Assembly: GCF_014648055.1 (NCBI RefSeq)
Contig: NZ_BMQJ01000001.1
Location: forward strand, 434,001 to 498,000
Length of the DNA stretch: 64,000 nt
Source: Streptosporangium pseudovulgare
GTDB lineage: Bacteria; Actinomycetota; Actinomycetes; Streptosporangiales; Streptosporangiaceae
Reading direction: 5' to 3'
In this document: in pieces, positions 8,943-16,500 of the stretch
Layout: each line of letters starts with the position of its first letter
Numbering within the stretch: the stretch's first letter is position 1
Made by a program: the position numbers and the translations under genes
Notes under the pieces: generated by a model
Databases searched by the model: none
Told to the model about the DNA's origin: nothing
What the model saw: only the letters and a program-made list of their open reading frames with translations

Positions 8943-9036
8943 GTGTGACCGTGCGGGCCGCGGCGGCCGGGGACCGGGGGCCGGGGACCAGCGGCCGGAG
9001 ATCGGCGGCCGGCGGCCGCCGATCAGGAACCGGTGG

Positions 9037-9771
9037 TCAGGAGCTCGGGCTGGGCGAGGCCGACGGCTCAGGCGACATGTCCGGCTTCGGGGAGTCCGAC
9101 GCACCCGGAGAGGGAGCGTCCGACGCGCCGGGCGAAGGGGCGGCCGCCGGGATCGGCGCCTCGGCCGTGGTGGTGTCCACGCCGGCGCTGCAGGAGGCGC
9201 CCAGCTCGGGGGCCTGGTCGCCGCTGTTGCGGTACTTGGCGATGTACTTGGGCAGGCGCGGGTCGTCGGCGCTGTCCACCTTGAGCTGCCGGTTCCAGGA
9301 GCTGAGCACGATCTTCGCGGGCAGCCCCGGGTAGGGGCTCATCAGCATGTAGTCGCGGGAGGCGAGCTCCTTGAGCTTGTCCACCTGGTCCTTGGGCAGG
9401 TCGGGCCGGTAGGTGATCCACACGGCGCCGTGCTCCATCGAGTGGACGGCGTTCTCGTTGTTGATCGGCTGGTCGTAGACGGCGCAGGTCTGCCAGGCGG
9501 GGTTGTGCTCCCCGCCCATGGGCGGGTTCTCCTTGTAGGTCACCTTGGTCTCGACGTGCTGGGCGCCGGGGTAGGCGGCGGTGGCGACGGCGTCCAGCGA
9601 GGTGGTCGCCCGCACGTTGACCATGTAGAAGGCGACCGCACCGACGAGCAGGACGATGACGGCGCCACCGATGCCCCACATCGTGAAGGCGGTCCGGCGC
9701 TCCTTGCGCTTCTGCTCCGCACGCATCCGGGCAAGATGCTCCCGCCTCGCCTGCGTCTTGTCCTTCGACAT
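9037..9771 (-). CDS. DUF3105 domain-containing membrane protein
   Basis: The 244-residue protein has a charged N-terminus, one transmembrane helix (about 30-53), then the DUF3105 domain with the hallmark segments PPMGGEHNPAWQTCAVYDQP and VHSMEHGAVWITYRPDL, and a Pro/Ser/Ala-rich tail with repeated APSPGASD motifs. DUF3105 proteins are of unknown function; the conserved His/Cys residues suggest metal binding, which is inference. It is divergent from a DUF305 gene 120 bp away, a common arrangement in actinomycetes. Confidence 0.9.
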   Translation of the reverse strand: MSKDKTQARREHLARMRAEQKRKERRTAFTMWGIGGAVIVLLVGAVAFYMVNVRATTSLDAVATAAYPGAQHVETKVTYKENPPMGGEHNPAWQTCAVYDQPINNENAVHSMEHGAVWITYRPDLPKDQVDKLKELASRDYMLMSPYPGLPAKIVLSSWNRQLKVDSADDPRLPKYIAKYRNSGDQAPELGASCSAGVDTTTAEAPIPAAAPSPGASDAPSPGASDSPKPDMSPEPSASPSPSS

Positions 9772-9891
9772 CGACCCTCCATAGCGACCAATTCCGGGTC
9801 AGACTATGCCCTAGGCGGGTGTGCCAGGAATAAACAAATCACAACGTGTGACACAGCACCGATTCAACACAATGGGTACTCTGGGTGAGCG

Positions 9892-10542
9892 ATGGAACCC
9901 CTTGTCGATGACGCACCCAAGCCCCGGCGCCGTACGGCGGTCGCCGCGTTGGCCGGAATCCTGGTCCTGGCGGTGGCCTTCCTGCTGGTCATGGGCCGCA
10001 ACACCGACCCGACCGACGCCTCCGCCGAGGCCGGGTTCGCCCGCGACATGGCCACACACCACGCCCAGGCCGTGGAGATGGCCTTCATCGCCCGGGACGG
10101 CAGCACCGACGAGGACCTGCGGCGGTTCGCCTACGACATCATCGTCACGCAGACCGCCCAGCGTGGGATCTTCATGGGCTGGCTGCAGCAGTGGGACCTG
10201 GAGCAGTCGTCCGAACGGCCGCCGATGGCGTGGATGGCCGGCGGCCACGGCCACTCCGGGACGGCCGCCGCCCCGGCGGAGATGCCGGGCATGGCCACCC
10301 CAGAGCAGCTCAAGACACTCCGCGGGGCCGCCGGCAAGAATCAGGAGATCCTGTTCCTGCAGCTCATGATCCGGCACCACGAGGGCGGCGTGCAGATGGC
10401 CGAGGCCCTGCTCAGGCAGTCGGACCGCCCCGAGGTCGCGACGATGGCCCGGCACATCGTCGAAGGCCAGACGGGCGAGATCACGCTGATGACCGACATG
10501 CTCCGGAAGCGCGGCGCCCAGCCGCTGCCCCCCACGCGCTGA
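9892..10542 (+). CDS. DUF305 domain-containing protein
   Basis: The 216-residue protein has an N-terminal membrane anchor (about residues 13-35, RTAVAALAGILVLAVAFLLV) and a DUF305 domain. The family's paired histidine motifs are clear: FARDMATHHAQAVEMAF and LQLMIRHHEGGVQMAEALL, in a ferritin-like helical fold. A metal-related envelope role has been suggested for some relatives but is not established. A His/Met-rich linker (GGHGHSG, EMPGMAT) fits metal binding. It is divergent from DUF3105 and probably shares its promoter region. Confidence 0.9.
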   Translation: MEPLVDDAPKPRRRTAVAALAGILVLAVAFLLVMGRNTDPTDASAEAGFARDMATHHAQAVEMAFIARDGSTDEDLRRFAYDIIVTQTAQRGIFMGWLQQWDLEQSSERPPMAWMAGGHGHSGTAAAPAEMPGMATPEQLKTLRGAAGKNQEILFLQLMIRHHEGGVQMAEALLRQSDRPEVATMARHIVEGQTGEITLMTDMLRKRGAQPLPPTR

Positions 10543-10663
10543 CCGCCCCGCGACCGCCCGACCGCCCCTTCGACCGCCACCCCCTTGATTGCGCCGCGTT
10601 CCCGCACGGCCGGTCTCCGGCCGGAACGGTGTGGCGTGACCCGGCCCTGAGGAGACAGGACCC

Positions 10664-10963
10664 ATGGTGAACGACGAGCCCGAGAACCGCCTGGAGGTGA
10701 GCATCTCGGCCGAGGTCGAGGCGGGGCAGTACGCCAACTTCGCCTCCGTGTGGCACACCGAGGACGGCTTCGTCCTCGACTTCGCGGTGATCACCAGACC
10801 GCCGCAGCTCGCCAACGACCCTTCCTCCGGCCAGCACTTCGTGAGCGTGCCGACCCGGATCGTCAGCCGCATCCGTCTCCCCCCGAGCCAGGTGTTCGAG
10901 CTGATGAAGGCGCTGGAGCAGCAGCTCACCGCCTACGAGAAGGAGACCGGCCAGAAGAACTGA
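10664..10963 (+). CDS. DUF3467 domain-containing protein
   Basis: The 99-residue protein matches the DUF3467 family over its full length: YANFASVWHTEDGFVLDF, then a central SVPTRIVSRIRLPPSQVFELMKAL. The function of the family is unknown. A good Shine-Dalgarno (GAGGAGACAGG) precedes ATG 10664. The gene stands alone, 121 bp after DUF305, and ends directly at a strong terminator hairpin. Confidence 0.88.
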   Translation: MVNDEPENRLEVSISAEVEAGQYANFASVWHTEDGFVLDFAVITRPPQLANDPSSGQHFVSVPTRIVSRIRLPPSQVFELMKALEQQLTAYEKETGQKN

Positions 10964-11003
10964 GCCGCGGGGGACCCGTCCGCCGGAGTGGATCCCCCGC
11001 GGC
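10964..11003 (+). terminator. Terminator hairpin after the DUF3467 gene
   Basis: An 11-bp perfect inverted repeat, GCCGCGGGGGA at 10964-10974 and TCCCCCGCGGC at 10993-11003, starts right after the TGA stop. It separates the gene from the converging trpS at 11126. Confidence 0.75.
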
Positions 11004-11125
11004 TCGGCCGGCGCCGGGCGACGGCCGCCGCGGGCACGCCGTACCCTTCGGAGCCTCGCCCTCAGGGCTTCGCCCTCCGGGGCGACGCCCTTCGGAACGA
11101 CCCGCCCTTCAGAGCGGCGCGCTCT

Positions 11126-12148
11126 TCAGAGGACCGCGGCGGAGGACGGTGCGGCCGTGGCCGGAACCGTCGAGGGCAGCGCGGTCGAGGGCAGGCCGAT
11201 CGCCTGCCGGGCCGCGGCCATCAGGCCGGCCGTACGCTCGGCGGCCCGCGCCGCGCCGCCCGTCAGGATCCGCGACAGCTCGGCCGGGTCGGCCGACAGC
11301 TCGGCGTGCCGTTCCCGGATCGGCCGCAGCGTCTCCACCACCGCCTCGGCCACGTCCCGCTTCAGCGCGCCGTAGCCCTCGTAGGAGAACGACTCCACCG
11401 GCCTGCCGGTGCACGCCGACAGGATCGTGAGCAGGTTGGAGACGCCGGGCTTGTTCGCGGGGTCGTGGACGACCTCGCCGCCGGAGTCGGTCACCGCGCG
11501 CATGACCTTGCGGTGTGCATCCGCCGGGTCGTCGAGCAGGTAGATCGTCCCGGCTGATCCCCGCGACTTGCTCATCTTGGCGGTGGGGTCGGCCAGGTCC
11601 ATCACCCGGGCCGCCACCGGCGGATGCACCGCCTCCGGCAGCGTGAACGTCTCGCCGTACCGGTGGTTGAAGCGCAGGGCCAGGTCGCGGGTCAGCTCGA
11701 CGTGCTGGCGCTGGTCCTCCCCCACCGGCACCTGGTGCGCCCGGTGCAGCAGGATGTCGGCGGCCATCAGCGCGGGGTAGGTCAGCAGCGACAGCCGCAC
11801 CTCCTCGTTGCCCGCCGACTTCTCCTTGAACTGGATCATCCGCCGCATCTCGCCGTAGTGGGCGGTGCACTCCAGCAGATAGGACAGCTCGGTGTGCGCG
11901 GGCACCTCCGACTGGATGTAGACGAGCGAGCGGTCCATCCCGCAGGCCAGCATCAGGGTGGCCATCTCCAGGGTGCGCTCCCGCAGCAGGGCGGGGTCGT
12001 GCTTGACGGTCAGCGCGTGCAGGTTGGCGACCGCGTAGACGCAGTCGGCCTCGTCCTGGAGCCGTACGGCGGGCAGCATCGCGCCCAGGAGGTTGCCGAG
12101 CGTGAGGTGGCCGCTGGCGGTGAAGGCGGAGAAAACACGTTTCGTCAT
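11126..12148 (-). CDS. trpS: Tryptophanyl-tRNA synthetase (leader-regulated)
   Basis: The 340-residue class I synthetase charges tRNA-Trp. The HIGH-type motif reads TASGHLTLGN at residues 10-19 and the KMSKS loop reads AKMSKSRGS. ATG 12148 has an excellent ribosome site (AAAAGGAGCGACC before ATG); the longer upstream frame is rejected. The C-terminus has an Ala/Pro/Thr-rich tail with two LPST repeats. About 60-160 nt upstream lie a Trp-containing leader peptide and mutually exclusive hairpins, so expression should rise when charged tRNA-Trp is scarce. Attenuated auxiliary TrpRS genes are known in Streptomyces, some conferring indolmycin resistance; whether this enzyme is such an auxiliary form cannot be decided here. 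Confidence 0.95.
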   Translation of the reverse strand: MTKRVFSAFTASGHLTLGNLLGAMLPAVRLQDEADCVYAVANLHALTVKHDPALLRERTLEMATLMLACGMDRSLVYIQSEVPAHTELSYLLECTAHYGEMRRMIQFKEKSAGNEEVRLSLLTYPALMAADILLHRAHQVPVGEDQRQHVELTRDLALRFNHRYGETFTLPEAVHPPVAARVMDLADPTAKMSKSRGSAGTIYLLDDPADAHRKVMRAVTDSGGEVVHDPANKPGVSNLLTILSACTGRPVESFSYEGYGALKRDVAEAVVETLRPIRERHAELSADPAELSRILTGGAARAAERTAGLMAAARQAIGLPSTALPSTVPATAAPSSAAVL

Positions 12149-12204
12149 GGTCGCTCCTTTTGGTGGAAGGAGGCCGTCCGCGCCCGGCGAGCCGTACAAC
12201 GCGA

Positions 12205-12279
12205 AACGGCCGCCGGTTCACGGCGGCCGTTCGGGTGCGCAGTCAGGCTGGCAAGCGGGTCCGCCGAGGTGCGGCCCGC
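12205..12279 (-). promoter_or_regulatory. Trp attenuator upstream of trpS (competing hairpins)
   Basis: Reading the minus strand, segment 1 (GCGGGCCGC, 12279-12271) starts at the last base of the leader Trp codon and pairs with segment 2 (GCGGACCCGC, 12264-12255) with one bulged A. Segment 2 contains CGGCGG (12266-12261), which can instead pair with CCGCCG in segment 3. Segment 3 (AACGGCCGCCG, 12231-12221) and segment 4 (CGGCGGCCGTT, 12215-12205) form a perfect 11-bp stem with a 5-nt loop, a terminator. A ribosome stalled at the Trp codon covers segment 1, frees segment 2 to pair with 3, and prevents the terminator. The pairings are seen in the sequence; the mechanism follows from classical attenuators. 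Confidence 0.82.
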
Positions 12280-12305
12280 CACAGCCCTGTGCTGCGCGTC
12301 GTCAT
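12243..12305 (-). CDS. Trp leader peptide of trpS (20 residues)
   Basis: The micro-ORF reads MTTRSTGLWRAAPRR, then TRLPA and a TGA stop, with a single Trp codon (TGG, 12281-12279) at position 9. Its ATG (12305-12303) overlaps the TGA stop of the aldolase gene (12304-12302) as ATGA, so it can be translated by terminating-reinitiating ribosomes. The Trp codon lies immediately before the first arm of the attenuator. One Trp codon is fewer than in typical trp-operon leaders. Too short for normal gene calling, but position, overlap and hairpins support it. Confidence 0.8.
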   Translation of the reverse strand: MTTRSTGLWRAAPRRTRLPA

Positions 12306-13366
12306 ACCGACGACCTTATCTCCTCGGCCACCGCGGCGGCAAAAGCATCCACATCAGCCTCGGTGGTGTCGAAGGCGGTCATCCAGCGCACCTCGCCGGT
12401 GGCCTCGTTCCAGGTGTAGAAGCGGTAGCGCTTCTGCAGGCGCTCGGTGACGTCGCGCGGCAGGATCGCGAAGACCGCGTTGGCCTCCACCGGGCGCGGC
12501 ACCTCCACCCCCGGGATCTCCCGGACGGCGTCGGCGAGCCGCCGCGCCATGGCGAGGGCGTTGCGGGCGCTGCGCCGCCACAGGTCCCCGGCGAGCAGCG
12601 CCTCGAACTGCACCGAGACGAACCGCATCTTGGAGGCGAGCTGCATCTGGGTCTTGCGGATGTAGCGCAGGCCGCGGACGGCGTCGGGGTTGAGCACCAC
12701 GACGGCCTCGCCGAACATCATCCCGGCCTTGGTGCCGCCGAAGGACAGCACGTCCACGCCCGCGTCCGTGGTGAACGCGCGCATCGGCACGTCCAGCGCG
12801 GCGGCCGCGATCGTGATGCGGGAGCCGTCGAGGTGGACGAGCATGCCCAGGGAGTGGGCGTGGTCGCAGATCGCCCTGATCTCCTCGGGGGTGTAGAGGG
12901 TGCCCAGCTCGGTGGACTGCGTGATCGAGACGACCTTCGGCTGGGCGCGGTGCTCGTCGCCGAACCCCCACGCCTGCAGGTCGATGAGCTCGGGGGTGAG
13001 CTTGCCGTCCGGGGTGGGCACGGTCAGCAGCTTCAGGCCCGCCGCCCGCTCCGGCGCGCCGCCCTCGTCGGTGTGGATGTGCGCCGACTCGGCGCAGACC
13101 ACCGCCTCCCAGTGCGCGGTCATCGCCCGCAGCGCCACCACGTTGGCGCCGGTGCCGTTGAACACCGGCCACACCTCGGCCGCCGGGCCGAAGTGCCGCC
13201 GGAAGACCTCCTGCAGCGCCTCGGTGTAGACATCGGCGCCGTAGGCGATCTGGTGGCCCTCGTTGGCCAGGGCGATCGCCTGGAGGATCTCCGGGTGGAC
13301 TCCTGCGTAGTTGTCGCTGGCGAAGCTCTTCACCAGCGGGTCGTGCCTGCGGATGGCGTCGGTCAC
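12302..13366 (-). CDS. Threonine-aldolase-family PLP enzyme (beta-eliminating lyase fold)
   Basis: The 354-residue PLP enzyme has the fold-type I signatures of L-threonine aldolases: FASDNYAGVHPEI at the N-terminus, FNGTGANVVALRA, LHLDGSRITIAAAAL with the PLP-binding Asp, and the Schiff-base lysine in LSFGGTKAGMMFGEAVV. It should cleave a beta-hydroxy amino acid to glycine and an aldehyde; the true substrate is unknown. The start is GTG 13366 with a strong GAGGGGAA site. Its stop codon overlaps the ATG of the Trp leader peptide, which links its translation to control of trpS. Two terminator-like hairpins lie upstream, between it and the SDR gene. Confidence 0.9.
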   Translation of the reverse strand: MTDAIRRHDPLVKSFASDNYAGVHPEILQAIALANEGHQIAYGADVYTEALQEVFRRHFGPAAEVWPVFNGTGANVVALRAMTAHWEAVVCAESAHIHTDEGGAPERAAGLKLLTVPTPDGKLTPELIDLQAWGFGDEHRAQPKVVSITQSTELGTLYTPEEIRAICDHAHSLGMLVHLDGSRITIAAAALDVPMRAFTTDAGVDVLSFGGTKAGMMFGEAVVVLNPDAVRGLRYIRKTQMQLASKMRFVSVQFEALLAGDLWRRSARNALAMARRLADAVREIPGVEVPRPVEANAVFAILPRDVTERLQKRYRFYTWNEATGEVRWMTAFDTTEADVDAFAAAVAEEIRSSV

Positions 13367-13425
13367 GTGTTCCCCTCGAACGGTACGGCCCGCCGTGCGC
13401 CGGCGGGCCGCTGTCGTGCGTCGTG

Positions 13426-13481
13426 CCCCCGCCCGCGGGCGGGGGACCTCGTGCGGTGCGGCGCCCGTCTCCGGGCGCCGC
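13426..13481 (-). terminator. Two strong hairpins between the SDR and aldolase genes
   Basis: A perfect 20-bp palindrome (CCCCCGCCCG and complement, 13426-13445) and a perfect 10-bp stem with a TCTC loop (GCGGCGCCCG/CGGGCGCCGC, 13458-13481) lie in the 166-bp gap. They could terminate or attenuate transcription from the SDR gene. CCGCGGG repeats at about 13495-13540 add more structure next to the SDR stop codon. Confidence 0.6.
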
Positions 13482-13532
13482 TCGTCGGTGTCGTCCCCGC
13501 GGGAGCTCCGCCCGCGGGTGTCCCCGCGGGAG

Positions 13533-14174
13533 TTATCCGCGGGTGAGGTCGATCCTGGTGCCGTTGGCGTCGGTGTCCCACAGCGCGTCGAACGCCTCGG
13601 CGAGGTCGGCGACGTCGGTGAAGCCGGGGAACTTCCGCTCCGGGCTCGCGGCGCGCATGGCGTCGCTCACCAGGGCCTTGACGACCAGGATATTCGCCGT
13701 GGCGTTCGTGCCGGACAGCGCGTCGGCGAAGGCCAGCGTCCACGCCTCGGAGGCGGCCTTGGCGGTGGCGTAGGCCGCGTTGCCCTGGGTGGGACGCTGG
13801 GCGCCCGTGGCCGAGACGATGGCGAACCGGCCCTTCTCGCTCGCCTTGAGCAGCGGTTCGAAGGCGAGCGTGACGTGCTGGAGGGTGCGGACCAGCAGGT
13901 CGTGCAGCAGGTCCCAATCCTCCAGCTTCGTCTCGGCGAAGGTCTTGCCGCCGCGCCAGCCGCCGACCAGGTGGGCGATGCCGTCCACGCGGCCGTGCTC
14001 GGCCTCGATGTCCCGGGCGAGCCGCTTCACGGCGTCGAGGTCGAGCAGGTCGACCGCGAGCGTGCCGTCGGCGCCGGACTTGTCGACGCCGATGACGGTG
14101 TGGCCCTTGTCGGTGAAGCGGCGGACGAACGCCTGGCCCGCGGGGCCCGCCGCGCCCGCAACGAGGATGATCAT
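13533..14174 (-). CDS. SDR family NAD(P)-dependent oxidoreductase
   Basis: The 213-residue protein is a short-chain dehydrogenase/reductase. The N-terminal nucleotide-binding motif is LVAGAAGPAGQAFVRRF, the Asp in GVDKSGADG follows strand 2 and hints at NAD preference, and the catalytic Tyr-x-x-x-Lys is NAAYATAKAASEAW with the upstream Ser in AIVSATGAQ. Its ATG (14174) overlaps the TGA of the DUF6421 gene by 4 bp, so the two are translationally coupled. The substrate is unknown. Confidence 0.92.
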   Translation of the reverse strand: MIILVAGAAGPAGQAFVRRFTDKGHTVIGVDKSGADGTLAVDLLDLDAVKRLARDIEAEHGRVDGIAHLVGGWRGGKTFAETKLEDWDLLHDLLVRTLQHVTLAFEPLLKASEKGRFAIVSATGAQRPTQGNAAYATAKAASEAWTLAFADALSGTNATANILVVKALVSDAMRAASPERKFPGFTDVADLAEAFDALWDTDANGTRIDLTRG

Positions 14175-16243
14175 GCTCGGATCCCCTTCGTGGAGTCGAT
14201 GACGTCGGTGAGCTTACGACGCAGGGCCTCGTAGAACATGCTCAGGGGGAACTCGTCGGGCAGCACCGCGTCCACCACCGCCTTCGGGAAGCCCTCCACC
14301 GGCAGCGCGTCCACCCCGCGCGCCCAGACCGAGGCCGGGTGCGGCTCGACGTAGGTCGCGACGAGCTGGTGCGCGGCCAGCCAGTGGGCGAGCTTGGAGC
14401 GGTCGATGCCGTCGCGGTAGAGCTTCTCCACCTCGGCGCGCAGGTCGGCGACGCCGCCGGCCACGCGGGTCCAGTCGATGCTCAGCCGGTTGTCGGTCCA
14501 GCGGACGATGTCGTTGCGGTGCAGGTAGGCGAAGAGGAGCTGCCCGCCCAGGCCGTCGTAGTTGCGGACCCGCTCACCGGTGATCGGGAAACGGAACAGC
14601 CGGTCGAACAGGATCGCGAGCTGGACGTAGCGGGCGTGCGGCACGCCCTCGGCCTCCAGCTTCACGGCCTCGCCGTACGCGGTCAGGTCGCAGCGCAGCT
14701 CCTCCAGGGAGTAGAGCCAGTACGGCATGCGCTGCTTGATCATGAACGGGTCGAACGGCAGGTCGCCGTGGCTGTGGGTGCGGTCGTGGATCAGATCCCA
14801 CAGCACGAAGGTGTCCTGGGCCAGCTCCTGGGAGGCGATGAGCCGGGCGGCGTCCGGCGGCAGCGCCAGCTTCAGCGTGCTCGCGGCGGCGCCGCTGACC
14901 GCGCGGAACCGGGCCGCCTCGCGGTCGCAGAAGATGCCGCCCCAGGTGAACCGGGACGGGGTCTCGCGGACGGCGACGGTCTCCGGGAACAGCACCGCGG
15001 AGTTGGTGTCGTAGCCGGAGGTGAAGTCCTCGAAGGCGATCGGCACGAACAGCGGGTTGTCGTAGCGGGTGCGCTCCAGCTCGGCCAGCCACTCGGGCCA
15101 GACGGTGCGGATCCAGACGGCCTCCAGATAGCGGAAGGTCGTGCCGTTCTGGGTGTACATCGGGAAGACGACCAGGTGCTCCAGGCCGTCGACCCGCTGG
15201 GTGTCGGGGTGGAAGGCGTTGAGCGAGTCCAGGAAGTCGGGCACGCCCAGGCCCTGCTCGGCCCACCTGTTCAGGTCGGCGACGACCGCGGCGAGGTACG
15301 CCTCGTCGTGCGGGAAGCGGGGCGCGAGCCGGGTGACGTGACCGGCGATCTCGGCGACCAGCTCCGCCGCCCGCTCGTGGTCGCGCTCGACCGAGCCGTC
15401 CTTGGCCTGCAGCGGCTTCAGCGCCTCGACGGCCTCCTTCAGCTCGCGGAAGGCGGCCCGCGCCTCCGTCTCGCCGGTGGCGGCGGTCCGGGGGGCGGGG
15501 ATCCGCGCGGCCCAGGTGACGAGGTTGCCCCACAGCGCGGCGTGGTCGTAGTCGCCGATCGAGTCGTCGCCGAACAGGTCGGAGTCGGCGAGCACGACGA
15601 CGCGGCCCTCGCCGTGCCGTACGGCCACGGCCAGCGGGCGGCCGGCCGGGTCGGCGGTGGGCGAGGTGGAGAACAGCACGGTCGCGTCCTCGGGGGCGGT
15701 GAGGACCCCGGCGCGGTAGAAGCAGGCGCGGCGGGCGCCGGCCAGCGGGTTCTCGCCCTCGGTCGCGGCGGGTGCGCCGAGGACCCAGGCGGCCACGCCG
15801 TTGTGGGCGTTGCGCGGGTCCTGGACGGTGAGGTGCTCGACGCCGACGCCGAAGCGGGCGAGCAGGTCGGTGAGGTTGCTGCCGTACTTCTCCTGCTCGC
15901 ACTCGGCGAGCACGACCAGGCCGCCGCCGCCCCGGACGTGCTCCTCGATCGCGTCGAGCTCCTCCACGGGGAAGACGGGGCTGCCCAGGCCGGTGGTGCG
16001 CTCCCAACGGTCGGCCGACGGGTGGGCGATCACGAAGACGTCCTGCCCCGCCAGCAGGGCCGGGGTGATCGGCCCCTCGGTGTGCGCGGTCACGGTGTGG
16101 CCGAGGCGGCGCAGGACGTCGGCGGCGCGGGCGTAGCTGTTGTCGTCCGGATGCCCGGGATTCATCGTCTCGGCGACATCCCGGCGGATCGTCCATGACT
16201 CGCTGTGTGCCTCGTCGAAGAGCACCCGCGGGAACGCTCGCAC
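14171..16243 (-). CDS. DUF6421 family protein with N-terminal GATase-like domain
   Basis: The 690-residue protein has an N-terminal Rossmann-like region (about 1-250; FDEAHSESWTIR, DVFVIAHPSADRWERTTGLG, GGGLVVLAECEQEKYG) resembling DUF4350/GATase-like ligand domains. The large C-terminal part (about 270-690) recalls DUF6421 of actinomycetes, with the motif LIHDRTHSHGDLPFDPFMI, whose spaced His and Asp residues could bind a metal. The start is GTG 16243 with GGGAGG 7 nt upstream. It heads the cluster leading to SDR, aldolase and trpS. The function is not known; the family assignment is from memory of the sequence pattern. Confidence 0.75.
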   Translation of the reverse strand: MRAFPRVLFDEAHSESWTIRRDVAETMNPGHPDDNSYARAADVLRRLGHTVTAHTEGPITPALLAGQDVFVIAHPSADRWERTTGLGSPVFPVEELDAIEEHVRGGGGLVVLAECEQEKYGSNLTDLLARFGVGVEHLTVQDPRNAHNGVAAWVLGAPAATEGENPLAGARRACFYRAGVLTAPEDATVLFSTSPTADPAGRPLAVAVRHGEGRVVVLADSDLFGDDSIGDYDHAALWGNLVTWAARIPAPRTAATGETEARAAFRELKEAVEALKPLQAKDGSVERDHERAAELVAEIAGHVTRLAPRFPHDEAYLAAVVADLNRWAEQGLGVPDFLDSLNAFHPDTQRVDGLEHLVVFPMYTQNGTTFRYLEAVWIRTVWPEWLAELERTRYDNPLFVPIAFEDFTSGYDTNSAVLFPETVAVRETPSRFTWGGIFCDREAARFRAVSGAAASTLKLALPPDAARLIASQELAQDTFVLWDLIHDRTHSHGDLPFDPFMIKQRMPYWLYSLEELRCDLTAYGEAVKLEAEGVPHARYVQLAILFDRLFRFPITGERVRNYDGLGGQLLFAYLHRNDIVRWTDNRLSIDWTRVAGGVADLRAEVEKLYRDGIDRSKLAHWLAAHQLVATYVEPHPASVWARGVDALPVEGFPKAVVDAVLPDEFPLSMFYEALRRKLTDVIDSTKGIRA

Positions 16244-16500
16244 GATAAATCCTCCCTTAGATCAGTCCTTGCACCGAAAAATATACACAACCTGTCCGAT
16301 TTTTGGTATGTCCCTTACGGCACCCCTCGGACGGCAGGCGGGCCGCCCCGCCGGAGAAGCCGCGGCCGGACGGGGGTGCGGAGAGGTCGCGCCGCCGTCC
16401 GGATGACAGGCGGGCCGCCCCGGCCGGAGGCGTCGCGACCGGGTGGAGGAGAGAGGTGTCCGCGTGTGCCCGAGCGCCGCGCCGCGCCGCCGTCCGGGCG
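16244..16500 (-). promoter_or_regulatory. Upstream region of the DUF6421-SDR operon
   Basis: On the minus strand an AT-rich segment (TTGTGTATATTTTTCGG, about 16268-16288) offers a TATATT -10-like box roughly 40 bp before the GTG start. Flanking arms ACCGAAAAAT and ATTTTTGGT (16272-16310) form an imperfect inverted repeat that could be an operator. Further away a 15-bp sequence, CAGGCGGGCCGCCCC, occurs twice (about 16335 and 16407). No gene was seen here. Confidence 0.4.

Noticed and set aside
12302-13366. Tryptophanase identity for the PLP enzyme next to trpS
   Set aside because: Sequence signatures (FASDNYAG, LSFGGTKAGMM) and the 354-residue length fit threonine aldolases rather than tryptophanase.
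11624-13546. 640-codon plus-strand open frame across trpS and the aldolase gene
   Set aside because: It is antisense to two well-supported genes and has shadow composition (Val/Gly/His/Arg-rich).
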